Positions 1 to 6,364 of a stretch of 11,575 bases of DNA are shown here, piece after piece. The stretch is from positions 1-11,575 of the forward strand of contig JBEIHY010000096.1 of the NCBI GenBank assembly GCA_040381035.1, read 5' to 3'. The translations under genes and the position numbers were made by a program. Origin of the DNA: REEB506 sp040381035. GTDB lineage: Bacteria > Pseudomonadota > Alphaproteobacteria > Caulobacterales > Aquidulcibacteraceae. The notes below the pieces were generated by a model. The model ran no database searches. It saw only the letters and a program-made list of their open reading frames with translations, and was not told where the DNA came from. Positions within the stretch are counted from its first letter, which is position 1. Every line of letters begins with the position of its first letter.

Positions 1-2
1 CG

Positions 3-546
3 GAGGCGATGAGCTGGTGTGAGGACAATGGCGTGGATTATGTCCTGGGACTGCAAATGAACGAGGCTCTGCGTACAGATCTGCGCGAGGCGGCCGACGT
101 GGTCGCCACCACGCGCGCGGTTGAGAACCTGGAGGCGGTTAAGGGTTTTATCGAGACCCACGACGCGACCCGCAGTTGGAGCCGCAAACGCCGCGTTATC
201 GCTCATGTTGAGGCCTCCCGTCAGGGTCTCGACATCCGCACGATCGTGACCTTGCTGACGGTCGGTGAGCCCGGAGCGCTCTACAGCGATCTCTACTGCG
301 CGCGCGGCCAGGCGGAAAATCTCATCAAGCTGCATAAGACCCAGCTGAAACGCGACCGCACGTCTTGCTCAGCGGCTGAGGCCAATCAGATGCGCCTTAT
401 CCTGCACACGGCGGCATAATGCTTGATGATCAAGATGCGCGCGGCGATCGACCCCGGCCATGCGCTTGCCCGCGCTGCATTTAACACCCTGCGACTACGC
501 CTCCTGAAAATCAGCGCCTGCATCAGAGAAACGGCTCACCGTGTTT
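3..546 (+). pseudogene. IS1380-family transposase, C-terminal part (5' exon), broken by an in-frame stop
   Basis: This is the catalytic C-terminal part of a DDE transposase. The frame is already open at the left edge, so the true start is outside. The Y(2)R(3)E(6)K signature is intact in YCARGQAENLIKLHK, whose glutamate is the last residue of the DDE triad. After ILHTAA the frame hits TAA at 417-419, where relatives have tyrosine (HTAAYWL). The same frame then goes on with family sequence (a TLRLRLLKISA stretch at about 486-518, then IRETAHRV), so the stop is a recent nonsense change, not the natural end. Family resemblance stops near 546, where a group II intron begins, and resumes at about 1196. 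A non-functional gene is very likely. I rely on remembered family sequence, not on an alignment. Confidence 0.85.
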
Positions 547-1195
547 GTGTCACGAGTGCCGCCGGTCCAAACGTCGGCACGCAACTGCATGGGAGATGAA
601 GGATGATCCATCGGGGTCGCCTTGTAGGAGGAGGCTCCAAACGACCATAAGCTGCTTCGGTCAAAAGCCGCGGTGGTGAACGTCATGGAAACGGCGTGGA
701 TGACCGCGTCACGTGGGAATGAGAGAGACGAGCGCAAGCGAACCCCCGTCGAAGCATCGAAACCCGATCAGACGACATCGAAGTCGGAGCCTCCACGGTG
801 CTCCGAGATCAGCACGGCGGCAACCTACCTACTGGCCGTGCGGTGTCTGGTGTGCAGGGGGCGTGGCTCTCATCTGGGCTCTCGTGTGGAACGTGAGAAC
901 CTGGCCGGCGATGCCAAGGGAAAAGGCACAAGCAGCGACAACCGCGAGGCCGAAAGTACCTATGCGCCGGAGAGGGGCGGACTGCCTCGTAGTCGTGACG
1001 AAGGCTCTGTAATGGGGCTGGAGCGAAGGGGGCAGGTCATCGTCGCGGATTTGGGCCAACTGGGCGACCAGGAGGAGCCCAACGATCAGTGGCGGCCGAC
1101 AGGCCTCGCGCGCTGGCACGAGCCGGATGATGCGAGAGCATCAAGTCCGGATCTGTGAGGAGCTCGGGGTGAAATTCCCCGGGCCTACTCGGCGC
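547..1195 (+). mobile_element. Group II intron with internal deletion (no reverse transcriptase ORF), inserted in the transposase gene
   Basis: Although one frame stays open from 673 to 1158, the sequence has the look of a group II intron RNA. The stretch from about 560 to 1040 matches the familiar 5' part (domains I-III) of bacterial introns, including short conserved runs such as ATCAGACGACATCG near 768 and GGGGCGGACTGC near 973. It ends with a textbook domain V at 1120-1153 and a domain VI hairpin at about 1156-1190. The usual 1.2-1.5 kb reverse transcriptase/maturase ORF of domain IV is missing; only about 80 bases separate the ORF leader (near 1012-1095) from domain V. The ends are inferred: a 5' GTGTC at 547, and a 3' end at 1195 that lies 8 nt after the bulged A1187 and joins the exons to give ETAHRV-CIAFAAACPD, the length expected of IS1380 proteins. 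The 3' end does not show the usual A-pyrimidine, so the ends may be off by about 10 bases. Splicing or movement would need a maturase supplied from elsewhere. Confidence 0.8.
1120..1190 (+). ncRNA. Group II intron domains V and VI
   Basis: Domain V is 34 nt long (1120-1153). It has a lower stem 1120-1127/1146-1153, a 2-nt bulge AG at 1144-1145, an upper stem TGATGC 1128-1133/GCATCA 1138-1143, and a GAGA tetraloop (GNRA type) at 1134-1137. The AGC catalytic triad is at 1121-1123. The partner of the triad G is A1151, where the usual partner is U, so the G-U wobble is lost. Domain VI (about 1156-1190) is a hairpin with arms GGGG 1166-1169 and CCCC 1177-1180, closed at its base by GAG/CTC, with an unpaired A at 1187 in the position of the lariat branch point. 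The fold was drawn by eye. Confidence 0.82.
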
Positions 1196-1290
1196 GCATC
1201 GCCTTCGCCGCCGCATGTCCGGACGCGGGCCTTGTCCGAAAGCTATTCACGGCTCTCGCAGCTCAACGGCCAGCGCCAGCTCCGGCCTGA
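1196..1290 (+). pseudogene. IS1380-family transposase, extreme C-terminus (3' exon)
   Basis: From about 1195 the transposase frame resumes as RIAFAAACPDAGLVRKLF and so on, and ends with TGA at 1288-1290 after an Ala/Pro-rich tail. This matches the usual end of IS1380 transposases, where a run like SRIRIHFASSCPE is followed by 15-25 residues. Together with the 5' exon it shows that the intron sits about 30 codons before the natural stop. It has no start codon of its own and is not expected to be translated separately. Confidence 0.75.
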
Positions 1291-1461
1291 ACGATGCGGC
1301 CAACTGAGCCGCTGAACACGCCCGCGCCGCAACCCATCTGGAGATAGCCTGGTAATGCAAATAAATCACGCCACCGAGGCGGGATGGCGTGCGACCAGCG
1401 CGAAGCACCGGGTTACCTCCCCACCGCCCCCTCCAGGATTGCCCCCGATGAATGATGCAGG

Positions 1462-1668
1462 CTAATTCGGTTTTCTCTTCTCGTCTTTCTTGCCGTCCGG
1501 CGTCACGATGTCGACGGCCGTTTCGACCACCGCGCCAGTGGTTTTGACGGCAACCTTCGCCGTCGTACCGACCACGGCGCCGGCTGTGCCCACAACAGCG
1601 CCCGCCAAACACCCGCTCAGCGCCAGCGACCCGCCGATGGCCATGGCCAGGATTGCAGCACGCCTCAT
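1462..1668 (-). CDS. Small lipoprotein
   Basis: A 68-residue protein with a lipoprotein signal peptide: charged start MRRAA, hydrophobic core AILAMAIGGSLAL, and lipobox LSGC with the lipidated cysteine at residue 20. The mature part is a run of small residues in an A/V/G/T pattern (AGAVVGTAGAVVGTTAKVAVKT), then a short charged tail with several lysines. It resembles the very small Ala/Val-rich lipoproteins annotated as the NF038104 family; that match is from memory and moderate. Its function is unknown; a cell-envelope location is expected. A good ribosome binding site (GGGAGG, 6 nt before the ATG) lies inside the response regulator gene, and the ATG overlaps that gene's stop by 4 nt, so the two are probably co-translated. 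Confidence 0.8.
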   Translation of the reverse strand: MRRAAILAMAIGGSLALSGCLAGAVVGTAGAVVGTTAKVAVKTTGAVVETAVDIVTPDGKKDEKRKPN

Positions 1669-2204
1669 GATTGTCCTCCCAGACCAGTGCTTAACACGTC
1701 GTCCAAATCGAGCAAACCGCCCTCGCTGTCTGCCGCACGACGGCCCGGTCCGGTATAGTCGCTGCCGTTTTTCACCCGGCGATCGGGGCCAAAATAGGTC
1801 CGCGTCTTGATAAAGCCGCGCTCGTCCTGGCTTGCTTTGTGCACGTGAAGATACAGCGTGCGCGCTGAGATCGGCTTGACCAGAAAAGAATTCACCCCGG
1901 CGTCGCGGGCCAGGGCGACGCTGGCGCGGTCGGAATGGCCGGTCATCATGATGATCGGCACATAGGGATTGGCGCTGTCTTTGCAGGTGCGGATGTGGCG
2001 AACAAACTCCGCCCCATCGATCGGCTTCATCGACAGATCGGTAATGATCAGGTCGAAAGCCGCGGATTTCATCACCGCCAGCGCTTCGGCGGGGTCTGTC
2101 GCTTCGACCACGTTTCGCACGCCGAACCCGCGCAGGAGCGTGCGCACCAGCAGCAGCATCGCGCGGTTGTCGTCAACAACCAGAACTCGGATGGTGTCCA
2201 GCAC
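1665..2204 (-). CDS. Response regulator, single REC domain with FGPDRR tail
   Basis: A receiver-domain protein without a recognised output domain. REC hallmarks are present: the acidic pair in VLVVDDN, the phospho-acceptor aspartate in IITDLSM, the switch threonine in MMTGHS, and the lysine in LVKPIS. After the domain comes a tail with TYFGPDRRVKN and GPGRRAAD, seen in many alphaproteobacterial stand-alone regulators. The start is uncertain. I use the GTG at 2204, giving MLDTIRVLVVDD, because the sequence upstream is AT-rich with atypical codons and a GAGAG lies 6 nt before this codon. An ATG at 2267 in the same frame would add 21 residues (MSLPNFLSLRAI...), but it has a poorly placed ribosome binding site. 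No histidine kinase is nearby, so the partner is unknown. The gene overlaps the downstream lipoprotein start by 4 nt. Confidence 0.88.
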   Translation of the reverse strand: MLDTIRVLVVDDNRAMLLLVRTLLRGFGVRNVVEATDPAEALAVMKSAAFDLIITDLSMKPIDGAEFVRHIRTCKDSANPYVPIIMMTGHSDRASVALARDAGVNSFLVKPISARTLYLHVHKASQDERGFIKTRTYFGPDRRVKNGSDYTGPGRRAADSEGGLLDLDDVLSTGLGGQS

Positions 2205-2296
2205 GCGCCGCTCTCGATGAATAAACCGCACTATTGCCCGGAGAGAAAGAAAATTCGGTAAACTCATCCTTGGTTTGTTACCGGTTTCGCGCGTTG

Positions 2297-2328
2297 CCCC
2301 CGGTTCGGGCAAACGCCCAAACCGGGGG
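2297..2328 (-). terminator. Strong hairpin after the pirin gene
   Basis: A 14-bp stem with one mismatch (2306/2319) and a 4-nt loop at 2311-2314 begins 8 nt after the pirin stop codon (2336). GC-rich outer pairs make it very stable. There is no clear run of T after it on either strand, so it may be a partial terminator or an mRNA 3'-end stabiliser that lowers expression of the response regulator and lipoprotein downstream, not a complete intrinsic terminator. Confidence 0.55.
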
Positions 2329-2335
2329 GGCTCTT

Positions 2336-3040
2336 TCAAGGCGCATCGACCAAAATCAGCTCAGCGTCGGTCGCGGCCGTGAAGTCCAAGGTCGCGACAT
2401 CGCTTATAGCGGCGCCGTCGCGGTGGTTCAGGCTCACGCCGTTTACCCTACCTTCGCCCTTGGCCAGCACTGCATAGGCCCGCCGACCCGGCGCCAGGGC
2501 ATGGCTTAAGCTCTCGCCCGGGCGCAAGGTGGCGGCGAGCAGGCGGCCGTCCTGGCGGATGGGCAGGGCGCCGGCGGCGATGTCGGTCTCAAAGCCGGAT
2601 GCGAGCGTCACCAGTTGGCCGGCGCGTTCGCCCTTTGGGAAGGCTTGGGCGCCCCAGAACGGCTTGCCGCCGCGGACTTTGGGCAACAGCCAAATCTGAA
2701 AGATGCGGGTTTGCGCGTCTTCCAGATTGTATTCGGCGTGGGTGACGCCGCTGCCGGCGCTCATCACCTGGACATCGCCGGCCACGGTGCGGCCGCTATT
2801 GCCCATATTGTCCTCGTGGCTGATCGCACCTTCGCGGACATAGGTGATGATTTCCATGTCGGCATGGCTGTGCGGCGAAAAGCCGGCTTTGGCGTCGATC
2901 TGGTCGTCGTTCCACACCCGCAGCGCGCCCCAGCCCATGCGGCGCGGATCATGGTAACTGGCGAACGAGAAGTGATAGCGGGCACTGAGCCAGTCGTTGC
3001 GGAACCGGCCCAAGCTGTCGAACGGGCGAAGATCAATCAT
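2336..3040 (-). CDS. Pirin family protein (bicupin)
   Basis: A 234-residue protein of the usual pirin/YhhW size. The N-terminal cupin has the family core: DPRRMGWGALRVWNDD, then HSHADMEIITYV with H57 and H59, and GVTHAEYN with H101 and E103. These are the four metal ligands known from human pirin, in the same spacing. The C-terminal half (about 130-234) is the second, degenerate cupin. Some bacterial members oxidise flavonols such as quercetin; for most the substrate is unknown. The gene follows the quinone reductase by 17 nt on the same strand with a clear AAGGAG site about 9 nt before the ATG, so the two are probably one transcript. A role in dealing with quinones or aromatic electrophiles is inferred from that pairing. 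The protein is soluble with no signal peptide. Confidence 0.93.
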   Translation of the reverse strand: MIDLRPFDSLGRFRNDWLSARYHFSFASYHDPRRMGWGALRVWNDDQIDAKAGFSPHSHADMEIITYVREGAISHEDNMGNSGRTVAGDVQVMSAGSGVTHAEYNLEDAQTRIFQIWLLPKVRGGKPFWGAQAFPKGERAGQLVTLASGFETDIAAGALPIRQDGRLLAATLRPGESLSHALAPGRRAYAVLAKGEGRVNGVSLNHRDGAAISDVATLDFTAATDAELILVDAP

Positions 3041-3057
3041 GGTTCAGTCTCCTTTTT

Positions 3058-3645
3058 CTAGCGGGCTTGGCGCAGTTGGCGCGTGATCTCGCCAAGGCGC
3101 ACGCCGTAGCGGCGGGCGAACTCTTTATCGCCGGCGCCGGAGGGCAGATCGGGGCCGGCATTATCGGACTGGGTGGCGACGCCCATCGCATAGCTGAAGC
3201 GATTGACCTGATCGGGGCTATACTCAGGGGTGAGCTTGTCGGCGCTCGCCGCCGGTTGGCCGGCGCCGACCCAGATCATGTAATGCTGCATCGCCAATAC
3301 AAAGATGGATTGCAGCGCATGCAGCTTGTCGCCGCTGGCGTTGAACGAATTGGTGAACCCGCCGGCGACCTTGTCTTTCCAGCCGCCGGTGAACCAAATC
3401 TTGCCCGACGCCTCGAAATAGGCTTTCAGCACGGTCGAAACACCGCCCATATAGGAGGGGGCGCCACAGAGGACGCCATCGGCTTCGGTTACGGCTTGCA
3501 GGGCTTCGGTGAAATCCTGGCTTGCGCTTTCGAGCTTAACCTGAACAGGAATAGCCCCGCCATCCGCAACGCCCTTGGCGACCGCTTCGGCGACAATGGC
3601 GGTGTGGCCAAAGCCGGTGTGGTAAACAATTGCGATCTTGGTCAT
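3058..3645 (-). CDS. Flavodoxin-fold NAD(P)H:quinone oxidoreductase, WrbA/NQO-like
   Basis: A 195-residue flavoprotein of the WrbA-like superfamily, which reduces quinones by two electrons and so avoids semiquinone radicals. Visible features: first beta strand KIAIVYH followed by the FMN phosphate loop TGFGHT (residues 10-15), the second FMN loop GAPSYMGGVSTVLKAYFE (61-78), and GGFTNSFNASGDK (95-107), which in relatives contacts the isoalloxazine ring. The ATG at 3645 has a strong AGGGAGG site; an in-frame start farther upstream (3750) would run into the LysR gene and has no support. It is the first gene of a pair with pirin and is divergent from a LysR regulator 92 nt away, the typical layout of a LysR gene and its target. 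The exact electron acceptor cannot be told from sequence. Confidence 0.9.
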   Translation of the reverse strand: MTKIAIVYHTGFGHTAIVAEAVAKGVADGGAIPVQVKLESASQDFTEALQAVTEADGVLCGAPSYMGGVSTVLKAYFEASGKIWFTGGWKDKVAGGFTNSFNASGDKLHALQSIFVLAMQHYMIWVGAGQPAASADKLTPEYSPDQVNRFSYAMGVATQSDNAGPDLPSGAGDKEFARRYGVRLGEITRQLRQAR

Positions 3646-3686
3646 GCGGCCCTCCCTGTGTGGCGATCGCAAAATGGCGCTTGCGC

Positions 3687-3715
3687 GCGATACTGAAACG
3701 GAACAAACGTGACAA
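3687..3715 (-). promoter_or_regulatory. Candidate sigma70-type promoter for the quinone reductase-pirin operon
   Basis: Read on the minus strand, TTGTCA (3715-3710) and TATCGC (3692-3687) are separated by exactly 17 nt. The -35 box matches the consensus at 5 of 6 positions and the -10 box at only 3 of 6, as in an activator-assisted promoter. It lies about 40-70 nt before the start codon at 3645. Confidence 0.45.
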
Positions 3716-3726
3716 GATTGTTTCCG
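3699..3726. promoter_or_regulatory. Imperfect dyad, candidate LysR operator
   Basis: The arms CGGAACAA (3699-3706) and TTGTTTCCG (3718-3726) are inverted copies apart from one extra T. The dyad covers the -35 box and spacer of the candidate promoter and ends 11 nt before the LysR start codon, which would allow both autoregulation and control of the reductase-pirin operon. It is assigned by position only; a LysR-type T-N11-A core was not clearly identified. Confidence 0.35.
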
Positions 3727-3737
3727 AAACCGCCCCA

Positions 3738-4661
3738 ATGGCGGCCCCAAGCCTTGACCACTATGTGATTTTCGCCAGGGTCGCCGAAACCGGCGGCTTC
3801 AGTCAGGCCGCGCGCGGCTTGGGCATGTCGAAAGCCACTGTGTCGAAAGCCATCGCCGAGCTGGAGCGCGCTTTGGGCGTGCAGCTGATCGCGCGCACCA
3901 CGCGCAGGCTCGCGCTCACCGAACCGGGCGAGCGGGTCTTGCGCCGCGCCCAACGGATCGCCGAAGAAGCCGAAGGCGCCCTGGAAGATGCGGGCGAAGC
4001 CCGCACCGCCCCGCGCGGGCGGCTGAAGATCGCCGCGCCGCTCACCTTCAGCGAAATGTATCTCGCCCCGATCCTAACGGAGTTTCTGAAAGCCTATCCC
4101 GATATTGAGCTGGAATTGTCGCTGGATGACCGCACCGTCGATCTCATCGGCGGCGGCTTTGACGCGGCCTTGCGGATCGGGGGCATGCCGGATTCAAGCC
4201 TTGCGGCGCGCACCTTGGCGCCGGTGCGCCTGCATGTGGTCGCCGCGCCCACTTACTGGGCCGCACGCGGCAAGCCGCAACGGCCCGAAGACCTCGCGCT
4301 GCACGCCTGCATCCGTTACGCCAATCTGCCGACCGCCGGCGTCTGGCGCTTCCAGAGCCCGGAGGGGGCCTCGATCCTTGCCCCGGTCAGTGGGCCGTTA
4401 TGCGTCAACAACGGAACCGTGGAGATCGCGGCCTTATGTGCGGGTGTGGGCGCTGCACGGCTGCCGGATTTCATGATCTGGCGCGAAGTTGCCGCCTGGC
4501 GACTGGAAACCGCGCTCGAGGCGTCTGCGCCGCCGCCTTTGCACTTGCATCTGCTCAGCCCGCACGGCCGCAGCCCGCCGCGGCGACTGAAGGTGTTTTC
4601 CGATTTGCTGGTCGATCATTTCGCCGCCGGTCGCGCGCCGTGGACGGGAAAGATCAGTTGA
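3738..4661 (+). CDS. LysR family transcriptional regulator
   Basis: A 307-residue regulator of normal family length. The winged helix-turn-helix is at residues 6-64: FARVAETGGFSQAARGLG, then MSKATVSKAIAELERALG as recognition helix, and RTTRRLALTEPG as wing. The linker helix follows (about 65-92), then the two-lobed effector domain (from LKIAAPLTFSEMYLAPIL). The region with VNNGTVEIAALCAGVGAARLPDFM places it near the CrgA/DmlR-like branch of the family. The ATG at 3738 gives the standard N-terminus; longer in-frame starts overlap the divergent gene, although no good ribosome binding site is visible before this ATG. Divergent orientation suggests it controls the quinone reductase and pirin. Its 3' end overlaps the convergent apaG gene by 8 nt. 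The inducer is unknown. Confidence 0.92.
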   Translation: MAAPSLDHYVIFARVAETGGFSQAARGLGMSKATVSKAIAELERALGVQLIARTTRRLALTEPGERVLRRAQRIAEEAEGALEDAGEARTAPRGRLKIAAPLTFSEMYLAPILTEFLKAYPDIELELSLDDRTVDLIGGGFDAALRIGGMPDSSLAARTLAPVRLHVVAAPTYWAARGKPQRPEDLALHACIRYANLPTAGVWRFQSPEGASILAPVSGPLCVNNGTVEIAALCAGVGAARLPDFMIWREVAAWRLETALEASAPPPLHLHLLSPHGRSPPRRLKVFSDLLVDHFAAGRAPWTGKIS

Positions 4662-5055
4662 CCGTCAATTTCACGCCCGGGCTGTCAAGTGGGAAGGCCG
4701 GCACGGCGACGTCAAACAGCGCTTCGTCGCTGAACCGTCGCATCTGATAAGTGCCCCACATCATGCCCGACGGCGTCGAGAGCGGGCAGCCGCTGGTATA
4801 GGTGAAGTTCTTGCCCGGCGCGATGATCGGTTGCTTGCCGATCACGCCATCGCCTTTGACCTCCTGGGCAAAGCCATTGGCGTCGGTGATCCGCCAGTGG
4901 CGGGCGAGCAGCTGGACAGTGTCGCGGCCGAGGTTTTCTATTTCGATCGTATAGGCCCAAAACCAACGGCCGTCATCGGGCGCGGACTGCTCTTCCAGGA
5001 AGGCCGGGCGCGCGCGCACCACGATCCCGTCGGTCTCGATTTCATAGCTGCTCAT
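4654..5055 (-). CDS. apaG: ApaG protein (Co2+/Mg2+ efflux-associated, DUF525)
   Basis: A 133-residue single-domain protein with the fibronectin-III-like ApaG fold. Diagnostic stretches are WFWAYTIEIEN, LLARHWRITDANG, GDGVIGKQPIIAPG (the GxGxxG-like loop), TYTSGCPLSTPSG and MWGTYQM. ApaG is linked genetically to cobalt and magnesium handling in enterobacteria, and the domain also occurs in F-box proteins; its biochemical role is unsettled. The start codon overlaps the stop of metZ in an ATGA arrangement, so it is likely translated by coupling from the metZ message. The metZ-apaG order recurs in alphaproteobacteria. The stop lies 8 nt inside the convergent LysR gene, so antisense interference between the two messages is possible. 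Confidence 0.95.
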   Translation of the reverse strand: MSSYEIETDGIVVRARPAFLEEQSAPDDGRWFWAYTIEIENLGRDTVQLLARHWRITDANGFAQEVKGDGVIGKQPIIAPGKNFTYTSGCPLSTPSGMMWGTYQMRRFSDEALFDVAVPAFPLDSPGVKLTVN

Positions 5056-6227
5056 ACCGCCTCCAAGGCTTGGGCGATGTCTTCGGCCAGATCATCGACG
5101 TCTTCGAGCCCGACGCTGAGCCGGATCGTTGCGCCGCTGATGCCGATGCGGGCGCGATCATCCGGCGTCAGGCGGCGATGGGTGGTGGTTTCGGGATGGG
5201 CCGCAAGGCTCTTGGCGTCGCCGAGATTGTTGGAGATGTCGACGATGTCCAAGGCGTCGAGGAAGCGGAACGCCCCTTCGCGCCCGCCGTCGACGTCAAA
5301 CGACAACAGCGTGCCGCCAGCGCTCATCTGGCGTTTGTGCAGCGCGTGGTCTGGATGGTCTTTGCGGCCAGGATAAGAATGGCGGGTGATCTTGGGATGG
5401 GCCGCGATCATATCGGCAAGGCGGGCAGCGCTGGCCGATTGCGCCCGTACGCGCAGCTCAATCGTTTCCAGGCCTTTCACGAGCACCCAGGCATTGAACG
5501 GCGACAGGGCCGGGCCGGTATGGCGGACAAACTCGCGATAGGTTTCATCGAGCAGCTTCTTGGCGCCGACCAGTGCGCCGCCCAGCGTGCGTCCCTGGCC
5601 GTCAATATGCTTGGTGGCGGAATAGACGACAAGATCAGCGCCGAGCGCCAAGGGCTGCTGCAGCACCGGGCTGGCAAACACATTGTCGACGATCGTCAAG
5701 CCGCCGGCGCCGCGCACGATTTCGCTCACCGCCGCGATATCCACCGCGCGCAGGGTCGGGTTGGACGGCGTTTCCAGCAGCGCGAGCTTGACGCCCGGCT
5801 TGCAGGCGTCGGCCCATTGGTTGAGGTCTTCGCCATCGACGAGGCTCACCTTCACGCCGTAGCGCGGCATCAGCGTATCGAGCAGCCACAGGCACGATGA
5901 GAACAAGGCCCGGCTGGCGACGACATGATCGCTGGCCTTGCACGGCGCCATCAGGGCCGCCGTCACCGCCGCCATGCCGGAGCCGACCGCGACGCAATCC
6001 TCGGCCTCCTCTAACGCCGCCAGGCGTTCTTCAAACATGCGCTGGGTCGGATTGGCGTAGCGGCCGTACAGATAACCCGGCGCGGTTCCGGCAAAGCGGG
6101 CGTCGGCTTCCGCGGCGCTGTCATAGACAAAGCCGGAGGTCATATAGATCGCCTCGGCCGTCTCCTTGTTGGGGGAGCGGGCAAGGCCGGAACGGATGAG
6201 GCGGGTCTGGCGGCGGAGCTTTTTCAT
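5052..6227 (-). CDS. metZ: O-succinylhomoserine sulfhydrylase
   Basis: A 391-residue PLP enzyme of the Cys/Met metabolism family. It makes homocysteine from O-succinylhomoserine and sulfide, the direct sulfhydrylation route to methionine. Visible motifs: YLYGRYANPTQRMFEERLAALE (52-73), the PLP phosphate-binding GSGMAAVTAAL (82-92), ETPSNPTLRAVDI (152-164), IVDNVFASPVLQQPL with the PLP-nitrogen aspartate D181, and YSATKHIDGQGRTLGG, where K206 forms the Schiff base. The HIDGQGRTLGG stretch and the C-terminal SVGLEDVDDLAEDI are typical of MetZ among these enzymes. The ATG at 6227 gives the usual N-terminus MKKLRRQTRLIRSG; there is no obvious Shine-Dalgarno before it, and the 50-residue upstream extension is not family-like. 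It is coupled to apaG. I saw no recognisable SAM riboswitch in the leader. Confidence 0.95.
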   Translation of the reverse strand: MKKLRRQTRLIRSGLARSPNKETAEAIYMTSGFVYDSAAEADARFAGTAPGYLYGRYANPTQRMFEERLAALEEAEDCVAVGSGMAAVTAALMAPCKASDHVVASRALFSSCLWLLDTLMPRYGVKVSLVDGEDLNQWADACKPGVKLALLETPSNPTLRAVDIAAVSEIVRGAGGLTIVDNVFASPVLQQPLALGADLVVYSATKHIDGQGRTLGGALVGAKKLLDETYREFVRHTGPALSPFNAWVLVKGLETIELRVRAQSASAARLADMIAAHPKITRHSYPGRKDHPDHALHKRQMSAGGTLLSFDVDGGREGAFRFLDALDIVDISNNLGDAKSLAAHPETTTHRRLTPDDRARIGISGATIRLSVGLEDVDDLAEDIAQALEAV

Positions 6228-6364
6228 GTCAGTGGACCAAGGCCGGGATGCGGCGCCGGCGTCAAGGGGTGAAAGCAAAGACGCTTGTCCGGGCCTACAC
6301 GCACGCAAGGGCAACGCGGCGCGCACCTTCCCAAGGGCTTGCCTTTGTAAGCTGCGACAACCCT

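Larger units (their letters stand above)
1..1370 (+). mobile_element. IS1380-family insertion sequence, right part only, containing a nested group II intron
   Basis: The left edge of the window cuts this element. What remains is the C-terminal part of an IS1380-type transposase gene (5' exon to about 546, 3' exon about 1196-1290) and a short tail after the stop codon. The right terminal inverted repeat should lie within about 80 bases after the stop at 1290, perhaps in the AT-richer stretch around 1330-1370, but the other end is outside the window, so I could not match the two repeats. The element cannot move by itself: its transposase has an in-frame stop and a 650-nt insertion. The right limit given is approximate. 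Confidence 0.7.

Noticed and set aside
673..1158. A 161-codon plus-strand ORF and overlapping ORFs at 713-1012 and 829-1119
   Set aside because: The nucleotide sequence is that of a group II intron RNA with domains V and VI; the open frames are by-products and have no family-like protein sequence.
3700..3722. EcfG (general stress sigma) promoter GGAAC...GTT
   Set aside because: The spacing to the GTT is too short (about 14-15 nt instead of 16-17) and the -10 lacks the leading C.
4105..4476. Long ORFs opposite to or in other frames of LysR, metZ, pirin, DUF2807 and hisN genes
   Set aside because: They are shadows of the real genes caused by high GC, with no family features and no ribosome binding sites.
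6228..6364. SAM-II or another known SAM riboswitch before metZ
   Set aside because: The conserved CGCUAAA/AAAGG-type core and pseudoknot of SAM-II were not found by eye, and no other known aptamer was recognised.
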